Positions 8,488-19,100 of a stretch of DNA of 64,000 bases are shown here, one piece after another. The notes under the pieces were generated by a model. It searched no databases and was not told the DNA's origin. It saw nothing but the letters and a program-made list of their open reading frames with translations. The position numbers were made by a program, and so were the translations under genes. Origin of the DNA: Microbacterium soli (GTDB lineage: Bacteria > Actinomycetota > Actinomycetes > Actinomycetales > Microbacteriaceae); assembly GCF_039539005.1 (NCBI RefSeq), contig NZ_BAABCP010000001.1, positions 992,001 through 1,056,000 of the forward strand, read 5' to 3'. Numbering within the stretch: position 1 is the stretch's first letter; each line of letters opens with the position of its first letter.

Positions 8488-10880
8488 GAGGTCTCGCTCT
8501 CGGGTCGCGTGGTACTGCTGTCGATGGTGCCAGGTCGGCGGCGCACGCGCGCGGCCGCGGCCTCCCTCAGCCCCTGTATCCGTCCGGCGGACCGGCCGCT
8601 GCCGGTGAGCGAGCGGACGCTGAGGCGGGCCTTCAGGCGCTTCCAGAAACCGGCCTCGCGGCCCAGGCCGCTCACGACGGAGTCGATCTCGGTCCAGAAC
8701 GCGTCGACCTCCTCCGGGGTGGGGTCGCCGGGACCGAACACCTGGTCGTCGGCCCGATCGGCGAGCGCGGTCACGGCGGGGACGGTGAGCGCCGTGGAGA
8801 CGACGGCCGCCTCCTCGACGCGGGTGCCGCCCGCGGACAGCCGGGCGCCGTAGTCGATCGCCCGGTCGGTGAGCTCGTCCCACCCGCCGCTGATGCGGTC
8901 GGCGGTCAGCCGCGCACTGCGGCGGGAGCGACGGCGCGCGGCCTTCCACGCGCCGATGACGATGAACGGCGAGCTGAGGATCAGCAGCACCAGCAGCGAG
9001 GCGCCGCCGATGGCGAGGATGATCCCGATGATGCCGAGGATGTTCGGGGTGTCGTCCTCCGGCTCCCGGTCGTCCGGGACGGTCGGGGGCAGGTCGACCG
9101 GCTCCTGCGGCGGGGGCGGTGGCTGCAGCACCTGGGGTTTGGGGTCGGCGCGCGGCTTGGTGTTCTGATCCTGGGGGACCTGGTCCTCCGGAGGCGTCGG
9201 GTCGAACGGCAGCCAGCCGTAGCCGGTGAAGTTCACCTCGACCCACGCGTGCACGTCGTCGCCGGTCGCCTCGAAGACGGAGCCGGTGTCGCCGCCCTCC
9301 TTCGGGTAATAGCCCATCACGACGCGCGCCGGGATGCCGATCTCCCGCGCCATGAGCGCCATGGTCACCGCGTACTGCTCGTCGTCGCCGATCATCTGGT
9401 CACCGCCGATGAGCGTCGCGATGCGCTCGGCGGTGTGCCCGGCGCGCGACAGGTGAGCCTGCGCCCCCAGGCCGTGACTGAAGAAGCCGTCCTTCGACAG
9501 CAGAGTCTCCAGCGCGCGCACCTGCGCGATGGGGGTCTCCGCCTCGGTCACGGCCTCCGCGGCCATGCTGCTCAGCTCCTCCGGCACATCATGCAGCTCG
9601 GGCAGACGCATCTTCACGACGGGGGTGTCGCCGAGGGTCTCGTCGCTGGGCACGTCGGGGAACACGGCGTCCACCTCGTACGCGTCGCCCTCGCGCAGCC
9701 CGGCGGTGACCACCGTGGTCCCCGTCGCGGTGTTGTGATACCCGCTGCGACGCAGCTCTTCGGCCCGTTCCCCGTCGAAGGTGATCTGGTCCTCCACCAG
9801 GGTGCCGGGCACCCAGACGCCGCTGTACTCGCCGATCGTGAACTGCAGCGTCGCCGCCTCGCCCTCCACCCCGGCGGCCATGTTCGAGCGCAGCGGCGCG
9901 AACGCGCTGGATGTGCCCGGGCCGCCGTCGGTCACGTTGTAGACCACGCCGTCCCAGTCGTCCATGGCCGCCAGCCGCACCCGCGCGCCCTTCGGCAGTC
10001 CGGTGACGGTGAACAGCGTGCGGTCGACCTGATCGCGCACGTTCTTGCGGAACGCCTGCAGGGGGCTCGGGTAGTCGCGGACGTCGAACGGCGGGACGAT
10101 CGTGTCGCGGAACACGTGCCGGGGTTCGGCGGGCGAGGCGATCGCCCCGAGGCCGCTGCCGGCGACGCCGGCGACGGCGAGGACGGCCACACCGCCCAGC
10201 AGCCGCCGGGCGCGCATGTGCGCGGTCCGCGTCGGGTCTGCCTCGGACACGTCGACGGCGCCGCGCTGCGGCACCCACCAGGTGCGCAGCGACATCCACA
10301 CCGTCGTCACCGCGGCGAACACCACGCCCTGCACGAGCGGGAAGGCGGGATCCGGCACGCCCAGCGCGATGACGAGCATCAGGACGGATGCCGCGGGGAT
10401 GAGCGCCCACCACGCCAGGCGCAGGGTCAGCGCGAGCGAGGCCACCGTGACGGCGCCCACCAGCGCGAGGATGAACGGCACCACCAGGTGCCCGTCGTCC
10501 GCCGACACCGGCGCCACCGTGGTCAACAGCTGCTTCCACGACGTGACCGCCCCGACTGCCAGCGCCTGCAGCGTGTCCAGCGTCGGCACGACGCGGAACA
10601 GTGCGGTGCCCGGCAGCGCGATCGCCCCGCCGAAGAGGAAGTAGGCCGCGATCGTGCATCCGGTGATGACGAGGATGCCCCAGCGCCGCCAGGCGCACAC
10701 CGCCGCGATCGCGAGGCCCAGCACCACGCCGCCGACCGCGGCGGGCAGGAACGAGGGTCCGGCGAAGCTGGGCCAGAAGCCCAGCAGCGCCACGAGCATG
10801 AGCACCGCCGTCGCGGCCAGATCCAGCAGCGCACGACGCGGGCGCAGCCCCCGGCCCGGCGTCTGCGTCGCCGCGGTCAT
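8484..10880 (-). CDS. Membrane transglutaminase-like protein (TgpA type), catalytic Cys replaced by Asp
   Basis: 798 residues. N-terminal hydrophobic segments, a long outer region, a transglutaminase-like core (about 470-565), a Pro-rich stretch (QPPPPPQEPVDLPPTVP), another membrane segment (ILGIIGIILAIGGASLLVLL) and a cytoplasmic tail. The core has His544 (DVHAWVEV) and Asp560 (WLPFDPTP) of the Cys-His-Asp triad, plus GIPARVVMGY. The motif that normally reads G-x-C-E-Q reads GDDEQ, with Asp500 in the Cys position, so ordinary thiol catalysis is not expected. MoxR-DUF58-transglutaminase is a recurrent cluster. ATGA overlaps on both sides. It may be a structural or binding module rather than an enzyme. 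Confidence 0.9.
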   Translation of the reverse strand: MTAATQTPGRGLRPRRALLDLAATAVLMLVALLGFWPSFAGPSFLPAAVGGVVLGLAIAAVCAWRRWGILVITGCTIAAYFLFGGAIALPGTALFRVVPTLDTLQALAVGAVTSWKQLLTTVAPVSADDGHLVVPFILALVGAVTVASLALTLRLAWWALIPAASVLMLVIALGVPDPAFPLVQGVVFAAVTTVWMSLRTWWVPQRGAVDVSEADPTRTAHMRARRLLGGVAVLAVAGVAGSGLGAIASPAEPRHVFRDTIVPPFDVRDYPSPLQAFRKNVRDQVDRTLFTVTGLPKGARVRLAAMDDWDGVVYNVTDGGPGTSSAFAPLRSNMAAGVEGEAATLQFTIGEYSGVWVPGTLVEDQITFDGERAEELRRSGYHNTATGTTVVTAGLREGDAYEVDAVFPDVPSDETLGDTPVVKMRLPELHDVPEELSSMAAEAVTEAETPIAQVRALETLLSKDGFFSHGLGAQAHLSRAGHTAERIATLIGGDQMIGDDEQYAVTMALMAREIGIPARVVMGYYPKEGGDTGSVFEATGDDVHAWVEVNFTGYGWLPFDPTPPEDQVPQDQNTKPRADPKPQVLQPPPPPQEPVDLPPTVPDDREPEDDTPNILGIIGIILAIGGASLLVLLILSSPFIVIGAWKAARRRSRRSARLTADRISGGWDELTDRAIDYGARLSAGGTRVEEAAVVSTALTVPAVTALADRADDQVFGPGDPTPEEVDAFWTEIDSVVSGLGREAGFWKRLKARLSVRSLTGSGRSAGRIQGLREAAAARVRRRPGTIDSSTTRPESETS

Positions 10881-12136
10881 GCCAGCACCTTCTGCAGGGC
10901 GAGGGGCAGCTGGTCGAGGGCGCCCAGCGTCACCACATCGGCGTCGGAGATACGGCGCAGCGCGGGCTGGTCGACGCCGTCCTGCACGACGACGGCGATG
11001 ACGCGCGCCCCGAACGGCATCCGCGAACACGCCAGGCGCAGGTCCTCCCCGGAGACCGCCGACCCGCACACCAGGGCGACGACGCTGGCGGATGCCGTGG
11101 TCGCCGCCAGTGCTCCGGCGAGCTCGGGCACGCCGCCGTCGCGGGGACGGGTGTGCTCCACCATCGACAGCGAGTCCAGCAGCCGCATGCCGGTCCCCGC
11201 GGGCAGCTCCCGCCCCTGCACGCGCACGTCCACGCGCTGCGAGTCGCGCAGCGCGCGAAGGCCGATGGATCCGGCGATGGAGATCGCGAGCTCGAACTCG
11301 TCGTCGGTGCGGTAATCGCGCGCAGAGCAGGAGAGCCCGATGACGAAGTGGGAGCGGCGGGTCTCCTCGAACTGCCGGACCATCATGATCCCGGTACGGG
11401 CCGTGGAGCGCCAGTGCACGTGTCGCAGGTCGTCGCCCGGCTGGTACTCCAGGAGGGTGTGGAAGGACACGTCGTCGCGCGACAGGTCCGCCGCGGGAAG
11501 CCCCTCCAGGTCGCGCAGGAACCCGAGCGACTGCCCGCCGAACAGCGTGGTGCGCGGATGCACGTAGAGGTCCACGGGGTCCTCGCGGTGGTGGGTCCGC
11601 TCGAACAGCCCGAGCGGGTCACCGCGCACGACGCTGACCGGCCCGACCTCGACGACGCCGCGACGGTGCGTGGGGATGGCGAACAGCTCCTCGGCCTCGT
11701 GACCGGGGGCCAGCCGGTGGATGGAGAACTCGCCGCGCCCGTTCCCCACCGGCAGCACCACCCGGGAGGGCAGGATCGCCCGCGATCCGTGGTTGCGCAG
11801 CGTCAGCGCACCGACCGCGCGCTCGCCGACCACGACGCGGTCACGGGCGAGATCCAGCTCGACGTCGTACTCCGTGCGGCCGATGAGGAACAGGGCGCAC
11901 ACGACGGCGACGGCCGCCATCACGAGCCCCAGCACGACGACCTCGTGCCAGCCGAGGACCTGACCGGTGATCCACGCCGCCACGGCGAGCGCCATCACCA
12001 TCCAGCCGAGCGGGCGGACGACGGCCGCGATGCGCCGCAGGCGGTCGACCGCGCGCGCGCCGATGACGGCGACGATGTCGCGCCACCCGGCCTCGCGCGA
12101 GTCCGTCTGCGGTCCCGCGATCGTCTCCGTCGTCAT
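10877..12136 (-). CDS. DUF58-domain protein
   Basis: 419 residues. Two close hydrophobic segments near the N-terminus (PLGWMVMALAVAAWITGQVL and VVVLGLVMAAVAVVCALFLI) anchor it. The DUF58 signature lies in the middle (HVHWRSTARTGIMMVRQFEE), followed by a von Willebrand A-like tail. DUF58 proteins accompany MoxR ATPases and are thought to be their clients or adaptors; biochemical function is largely unknown. The start ATG at 12136 overlaps the MoxR stop by one base (TGATG) and the 3' end overlaps the transglutaminase gene as ATGA. The start fixed by the overlap excludes a longer upstream reading of the frame. Confidence 0.9.
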   Translation of the reverse strand: MTTETIAGPQTDSREAGWRDIVAVIGARAVDRLRRIAAVVRPLGWMVMALAVAAWITGQVLGWHEVVVLGLVMAAVAVVCALFLIGRTEYDVELDLARDRVVVGERAVGALTLRNHGSRAILPSRVVLPVGNGRGEFSIHRLAPGHEAEELFAIPTHRRGVVEVGPVSVVRGDPLGLFERTHHREDPVDLYVHPRTTLFGGQSLGFLRDLEGLPAADLSRDDVSFHTLLEYQPGDDLRHVHWRSTARTGIMMVRQFEETRRSHFVIGLSCSARDYRTDDEFELAISIAGSIGLRALRDSQRVDVRVQGRELPAGTGMRLLDSLSMVEHTRPRDGGVPELAGALAATTASASVVALVCGSAVSGEDLRLACSRMPFGARVIAVVVQDGVDQPALRRISDADVVTLGALDQLPLALQKVLA

Positions 12137-13107
12137 CAGGCGGTCGCCCGTGCCTGCGGTGCCGCCACGATCTCGAGCACCCGGGCGATGACGGAGTCCG
12201 CCGTCGCGCCCGCGAACTCCGCCTCCGCATCCAGCAGGAGCCGATGCTGCCACACGGGGCGGGCGAGAGCCTTGATGTCGTCGGGGAGCACGTAGTGCCG
12301 TCCGTGCGCGGCGGCCCACACCTTGGCGATGCGGACCATGGCGATGGCCCCGCGCACCGACACGCCGAGCTTGATCGCGCTGTCGGTACGGGTGGCCTCG
12401 GCGAGCTCGGCCGTGTACCGCAGCACGGCGGACTCCACGTGCACGGTGGCGGCGAGATCGGCCATGTCGGCCACGGCGCCCGTGGTGATGACCGCGGACA
12501 GCGCTGCAGCGCGGTTGCGCTGCGCGGCGCCGGCGAGGATGCTCTCGGTGACGACGAGACTGGGGTAGCCGATCGACGTCTTGATGAGGAAGCGGTCCAG
12601 CTGCGCCTCGGGCAGTTTGTAGGTCCCCGCCTGCTCGACGGGGTTCTGCGTCGCGATGACGAGGAACGGCCGGCCGGCCTCGTGCGTGACGCCGTCGACG
12701 GTGACGCGCGACTCCTCCATGACCTCCAGCAGCGCGGACTGGGTCTTCGGCGAGGCGCGGTTGATCTCGTCGGCGAGGACGATGGACGCGAAGATCGGAC
12801 CGCGGTGGAATTCGAACCTCTGCGTCTGCTGGTCGTAGATCGTCACACCCGTCACGTCCGAGGGCAGCAGGTCGGGGGTGAACTGGATGCGGGAGCTGGT
12901 GCCCTGCACGGTGGCGGCCAGCGCCTTGGCGAGGCTGGTCTTCCCCGTTCCCGGGGCGTCCTCGAGCAGCACGTGCCCCTCGGCGAGCATGGCCGCGAGC
13001 ACGAGGCCGACGACCTCGGACTTGCCCTGCAGCGCCTTGTCGATGTTCTCCACGAGGCGCTGGAAGGTGCTCTGGAACCAGGCTGCCTGTTCGGGGGTCA
13101 TTGTCAT
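12136..13107 (-). CDS. MoxR-family AAA+ ATPase
   Basis: 323 residues, the usual size for MoxR. Walker A is DAPGTGKT (50-57), Walker B is IVLADEINRASPKTQ, followed by ALLEVMEE and the sensor-like LVIATQNPVEQAGTY. MoxR proteins are chaperone-like ATPases that mature or assemble partner complexes, often with von Willebrand A or DUF58 clients; here the client is the next gene. The ribosome site GAGGAACGAG lies ahead of the start. It follows the giant protein gene by 38 nt, so it is probably read from the same transcript and could help assemble the giant proteins or the secretion machine (inference). Confidence 0.95.
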   Translation of the reverse strand: MTMTPEQAAWFQSTFQRLVENIDKALQGKSEVVGLVLAAMLAEGHVLLEDAPGTGKTSLAKALAATVQGTSSRIQFTPDLLPSDVTGVTIYDQQTQRFEFHRGPIFASIVLADEINRASPKTQSALLEVMEESRVTVDGVTHEAGRPFLVIATQNPVEQAGTYKLPEAQLDRFLIKTSIGYPSLVVTESILAGAAQRNRAAALSAVITTGAVADMADLAATVHVESAVLRYTAELAEATRTDSAIKLGVSVRGAIAMVRIAKVWAAAHGRHYVLPDDIKALARPVWQHRLLLDAEAEFAGATADSVIARVLEIVAAPQARATA

Positions 13108-13145
13108 GTCGATGCTCGTTCCTCATCAGTCGATCTGCTCGAAAT

Positions 13146-16100
13146 TCAGTTCGCGGTACCCCACGTGCGCGACTCGTACTGCTTGCCATCGGCGACCACC
13201 CAGACAGTGTCGTTCGGGTATCCGAAATACTCGTACGGCAGGTCCGCTGTGCCATTGGCCGGCAGATGAATCGAATACGTCCCCGTATTGCCGTGCGCTG
13301 ACGTCTTCATGTACACGCTGTACGTCCCCGCGGAGAAGTCCTTGGTGTTGATGACGATGTGGGCGCAGGACCAGGTACTGCAGTTCGCGTTGTTGACGCT
13401 CGTCCCGCGGCTGATCCATGCCCTCGGTGGCGGCGGCGCACTCGTCGTGGCCGAGTACGTCGGCGAGAGCGCCTCGCCGCCCGGGCTGGCGACCGCCCGC
13501 ACCCGGATGCTGTGGGTCTGGCTGTACCCGTTGCCGACCGTCTTGCTGCCCGTCGTCTCGACCTTCTCCCAACCGCCGCCGTCCACACTGATGTAGGTCG
13601 TGACGGGGTAGCCGTTGGCGGAGCCTCCGGCGTTCCAGGTGAGCTTGATCTGCTGGTCGCCGGACTTCGCGGCCGTTCCCGTCGGCGCGTGCGGCGTGCC
13701 ATAGGGCCGGACCGTGGCAGACGGGGCGGAGGCGCTGCCCGGCTGCGACTGCTGACCGCCGACGACCGAATACGCCCGCAGCCTCACCGTGTAGTCGGTG
13801 CCGTTGCTCGCGGTGATGGCGCTCGTGCCGTTCCAGGCCACCCACGAGCCGCCGGAGAGCTGGTACTCGTACCTGATCTCGCTGCTCTTGGCACCGTTGA
13901 GGGCCGTGCTGGGCATCGTGAAGGTGACGGTGATCCGCCCGTCCCCCGCCGTGGCCTTCACGTTCGTGGGCGCACCGGGGGCGCCGAACGCGCGCTGCGG
14001 CGTCGACTGCGGGCTCGCGGCGCTCGTGCCCGCCTTGTTGGTCGCCTTGACCGCATAGGTGTAGTCGGCCGAGTTGGTCGGGACGGCGACCGTCTTGGAG
14101 GTGGCCGTGCCGGCCTGGAGCGTCTGGAACAGCGTGCCGCCGCGGTAGACCAGCAGGTCGTATCCGCTGACCGCGTCGCCGTTGGGCGCGGCGGCGTTCC
14201 ACCGCACGGTCATCTGCGCCTCGTCGCCGACGGACGGTGCACTGGTGACGGTCGGCGCCGCCACGGTGCCGGGGATGCCGGCCGGGGTCTGCCCGATGGA
14301 CCACATGCTGTATCCGGACGGGTCGGGGGCCCGGTTGTGCGCACGCACCCGCACCTGGTAGTTCGTGCCGTTCTCCAGGCCGTCCCAGGTGAGGGTGTTG
14401 ACATTGCCGACGGTGCGCTCGGCGGACCCGCTCAGCGGTGCGGGGGATATCTGCAGCGTGTACGACTCCACCGGCGAGCCGTTGGACTGCGGCGTCGTCC
14501 ACGACACCTTCAGCGCCTCATCGCCGGGCACCAGGGTGGGCGGCAGCGGCGTCTCCGGACGGACGTCCGGCCGTGCGGGCTCGGACAGCGGTGAGGCCGG
14601 CCCGTCGCCGACCCTGTTGTGCGCGGTCACCTGGAACGTGTACTCCACGTTGTTGACCAGGCCGTCCAGCGTGCAGGTCGTCGACTCGCAGGCCTTCGTG
14701 AACGGGCGGCCATCCACCGAGGTGACCGTGTAGTGGTCGATCTCGGCCCCGTTGTTCGACGGCGCCGACCAGTTCAGCACCACGGTGCGGTCCTCGACGG
14801 TCGTCGCATACGGCATTCCCGGTGCATCCGGAACGCCCTGGACGGTCACCGTGATGCGGCCGTCCACCTCACGATCCGGGTCCTCCGTCGCGTCCTGGAT
14901 CCGGTAGCGCACGACCATGACACCCACGAAATCCGGGGCGGAGGTCACCTCGACCTGGTCGCCGACCACGCCCGCACTGCCGTTGCCGCTCTCCACGACG
15001 GCGGACAGCAGCGTCAGCGGCGTGCCCTCGTCGGCGAACGGGTTGATGTCGTTCTCCAGCACCGGGACGGTGATGGTCTTGCCCTGGTCGGCCTCCTCGA
15101 CCGTGTCGGGTCCCGCCACCGCCAGCGGCCGGGTGGACGCGCTGACCGTCACGAGGACGTTTCCGCTGACCGGCTCGGTGGTGCCGTCGGTGATGCTGAG
15201 CCCGACCGTCGCCGTCGTGCCCTTGGGCGTGCTGGTGGCGGCGTCGACGAGCAGGGTGCTGCCGTCCAGCCGCGCGTTCAGGCCGGTCCCGGGGGCGTCG
15301 GTGATGGTGTAGCGGATCCTGTCCGCGTCGCCCTCGTCGGGGTCGGTCGTCAGCGCGGACAGATCCAGCGACGTCGCGTCCTCGCCGGGGGCGACGTCGA
15401 TCTGCCCGTTCACGAACATCGGCGGCTGGTTCTCCGGCGGCAGCACCGTGATCGGGATCGACAGCGTGCTCTTGCGTCCGTCGGGGTCGTCGACGCTCGT
15501 GCCGTCGGTGACCTCGAAGCTCAGCGAGTCGTCGCCGAAGTAGCCCTCCTCGGAGGTGTACACCAGCGTGGTCGCGTCCTTGATGAGGTCGTCGCCGTTG
15601 GCGTGGCCCGCGCTGACCTTCGCGGCCTCGGTGAGGCGCACGGCGCCGCCGCCCACGACCGTGACGTAGTCCTTCAGCGGCAGCTCCACGGTCTCGCCGC
15701 TTCTGACCTCGACGGGCGTGGTGGAACGCAGCACGGGCCGCAGCTCGACGCGTGAGGGGACGAAGATGAACGCGGAGGCGCTCTGGCCGTCCTGGTCGGT
15801 GATCGTGTACCGGATCAGCTGGCGCTCGTCGGTCACGCTCACGCGCGCCTTGCGGTCTCCGACCAGATGCGCGCCCTCGTCGATCGTGACGGTGAGGCCC
15901 TCGACCGTGCCGTCCGGGTCCTCATCGTTCGCGAGGATGTCGATGTCGGCGGTGAGGGCGTCGTCGAGCTCCTCGAGACGCAGCCTGTCATCACGGGCGA
16001 CGGGGCTGATCAGCGGGACGTCCTCGTCGACGGTCACGAGGATGGGGGCGGTCGCCTCCGCGCCCTTGGCGTCGCGGATCGTGTACCGCAGCGCCGCCTC

Positions 16101-19100
16101 GAACTCGCGGTCGGGCACCTCGACGACCACGCGGTCGCCGGAGACCCTCGCGGTGATGCCCGTGTCCTCGGGCACCTCGACGCCGTCGGCGACCAGCCGG
16201 ATCTCATCGCCCTCGGGGTCGGAGTCGTTGGCCAGCACGGGGACGGCCACGGAGCGGTCGGGCCGGACCACGACGGTGTCCGTCACGGCGAAGGGCGCCT
16301 GATTGGTCGCCTCCGCGGGGGCGATGCCCACGCGGATGGTGGCCGTGCCCTCTCCGCCGAGTCTGTCGCGCACCCGGTAGACGATGGTGTCCACGCCCGT
16401 GGAGCCCTGGAAGGCCTCGTATTCGAGGAAGTCGCCGCCGGTATCGGTGATCCGCCCCTTGACGGGGGCGATGTCCTGCCCCAGCAGCTCGACGGAGTCG
16501 CCGTCGGTGTCGATGCCGTCGAGCGGTACCGGGATGCGGATGGTCGTGCCGGCGAGGGCGCGCGCGGTCAGGTCGCGCGGGCGCGGCGGCACGTTGGCCT
16601 CGGAGCCCAGCGGCAGGATCTGCACGGTGACGTGCCCGCCGGCGCGCTGGCCGAGGGAGTCCACGGCCTCGTAGGCGAGATAGACGGTGCCCGGCTTCGT
16701 GCCCGCCCGGAACCGCACGGCGTCCTGCGAGACGAACGCCTCGCCGTCGGCCGGGTCCACGAGCGGCTCGATGAGATCCGGCGCGACGTGCAGCGCGTCC
16801 CCGCTGGGATGCACGTCATTGTCCAGCACGGGGATCGTGACGACGTCGCCCACGCGGACGACCGCCTCATCGTCGTAGGTCACCGGCGGGGAGATCTTCG
16901 CCGGTGCGGGGATCGGCACCACCGTGACATCGCCCTCGGCGGACTTCGACCCGTTCGAGATCCGATAGGTGATCTTGACCGGCTCGTCCAGCGCGACCTG
17001 GCCGCTGATGCGCAGCGTCTCGTGGTTCAGGATCGACACCGCGACGCCGCTGTGCGGCGGCACCGACACGGACTGCACCACGAGCACCCCGCCCGCCGGG
17101 TCGGAGTCGTTGTCCAGCACGCCGACCAGCGCCTCCTTGCCGCTGGGCAGCAGCGCCACGTCGCGCACGGCGACCGGCGGCAGCTCGGACTCCTGCTCGT
17201 CGAGCACGTCCACGCGGACGATGCCCTCCGCGTCGGCCTGTCCCGCCGACACCAGGTACTGCACGTAGTAGACCCCCGGCGCGTCGGCTTTGAACGTGAA
17301 CTGCTTCTTCGGATAGTCCGGCAGCACGGTGGTCCCGTCCAGCGGCTCCACCCTGGTCAGGCGCAGCTCGTCGCGCCCGGAGCTCGAGTCGTTGGCGAGC
17401 GGCGCGACCGTCGCGGTCTCGCCCACCCTGGTCACGATGTGATCGGCGTTGGTGACCGGTACGGTCGTCCCGACGGGTTTGACATCGAGGAGGATCGTCG
17501 CGTCGGCGACCTCGCCGAGGGCATCCGCCACCGCGATCCCGATCTCCTTGCGACCCTGCAGGCTCCCGATCGCCCGGTAGGTCATCTGGCCGTCGGTCGT
17601 GAACTCGACCTCGTCGCCCTCAGCCGCGACGACGCCCTTGAGGTAGAGATCGTCGCCCTCGGGATCGAGCCAGTCCTGCAGCAGGTTGTACGCCAGGGTG
17701 CCGCCCGCCTCCACCGACAGCTGCGTCTTGCGCTTGGGCCGGGGAGCCGAGTTGGAGTCCCAGTCGTGGACCGTCGCGGTGACCGTGGCGGTGTCCGTGC
17801 CGTTCACCCTGCCGTCATCGACCTCGTACCTGAACACGGCCGTACCGGTCGCATCGTCGGGCACCATGATCTGCAGAGCCGCGCCGTTGAGGATGGACTG
17901 CACCTCGCCGATCGACGGCTGCGCGCCCACCAGCGACGCCACCAGCACGTCGCCGTCGGCGTCGTTGTCGTTGTCGAGCACGGGCAGCAGGGTGGTGCCA
18001 CCGGGGCGCACCCCGAGCCTGTCGTCCTCGGCGACCGGTGGCGTGTTCTCCTCCTTGCGCTCCGGGAGAGAGGTCTCGACGATCTCCTGGGTGGAATCCT
18101 CCTCGTCGTCCGCCTCGCCCTCCGGCGGTGTCAGGATGCTCCAGTCGTCCACCCGCTGCAGGCTCTCGTCGGCGAGCCACGCGGCACCGCCGACGATGTC
18201 GTTGAGAACGATGACGTCGCGGTTCACACGGAAGGTCAGGCGTGTGCTGCGCTCGGCACCGGGGATGGTCTCGGCGACGTCGGCATCCTCCCCCTCGCAG
18301 TCGCGGAGGAACCGTGCCGAGCCCGCCCAGGCGCCGTACGCGCAGCCCTTCAGGAACACGGGCTCGGCGGGCGCGCCCGACCCTCCGGCCGGGACCGTGG
18401 TCGTCTCGCCGCCGTCCAGCGGCACGCGCACGAGCCCGCTGGGGGTCGCCACGAGCGCGGCGTCGGCGGCCGCGGAGACCTGCTGCAGCACGGCATCCTG
18501 CGCGCCGGCGACCTGCGCGCGCACCCCGTCGGATGTGACGACGACGCCGTCGGCCGGGTCCAGCACGACGGCGACGTCCCCGACGACCGTGATCCGCGCC
18601 TCGGCGGCCTCCTCGATGCCCTCGAGGGAGGAGCGCTTCGGAGTCAGCGGTGCGCCCTCATCGTCGGCGGGGATCCTGACGAGCTCGCCGTCGTCCGCGG
18701 AGACCGCGTACACCGTGCCGTCCTGTCCGACGGCGACGTCGGCCCCCTTCCCGAGCTCGACGACCGGCTCGGCGGCCTTGACGTCGAATCCCGCGATCCT
18801 GCTCGTGGGGATCACCCACAGCGCTCCGGAGGAGCGATCGAGCACGGCCGTCGTGCTCCCGCCCAGAGCCGTCTTGGCGTCTCCGGGGATGCTGGCGCTG
18901 TCCGCCAGCGAGACGGTCGCGGGGTGCACGGCGGTCAGCGTGGCCTCGGCGCGGTCGGCGACGAGGACGGTCGAGCCCCGTTGCAGCACGTCGTAGTCCT
19001 CGCTGCCGGCGCGCAGGCCTCCGTCCAGCACCGTCGACTCGTGGTTGAAATGCCCCACCAGCAGGCTGGAAGTCTTCGTCAGCCATACACCCGCGTCATT

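Noticed and set aside
7117..9246. Longer RDD-FHA reading with about 250 extra N-terminal residues
   Set aside because: The extra part is the out-of-frame shadow of the transglutaminase gene; the ATGA overlap fixes the start at 8487.
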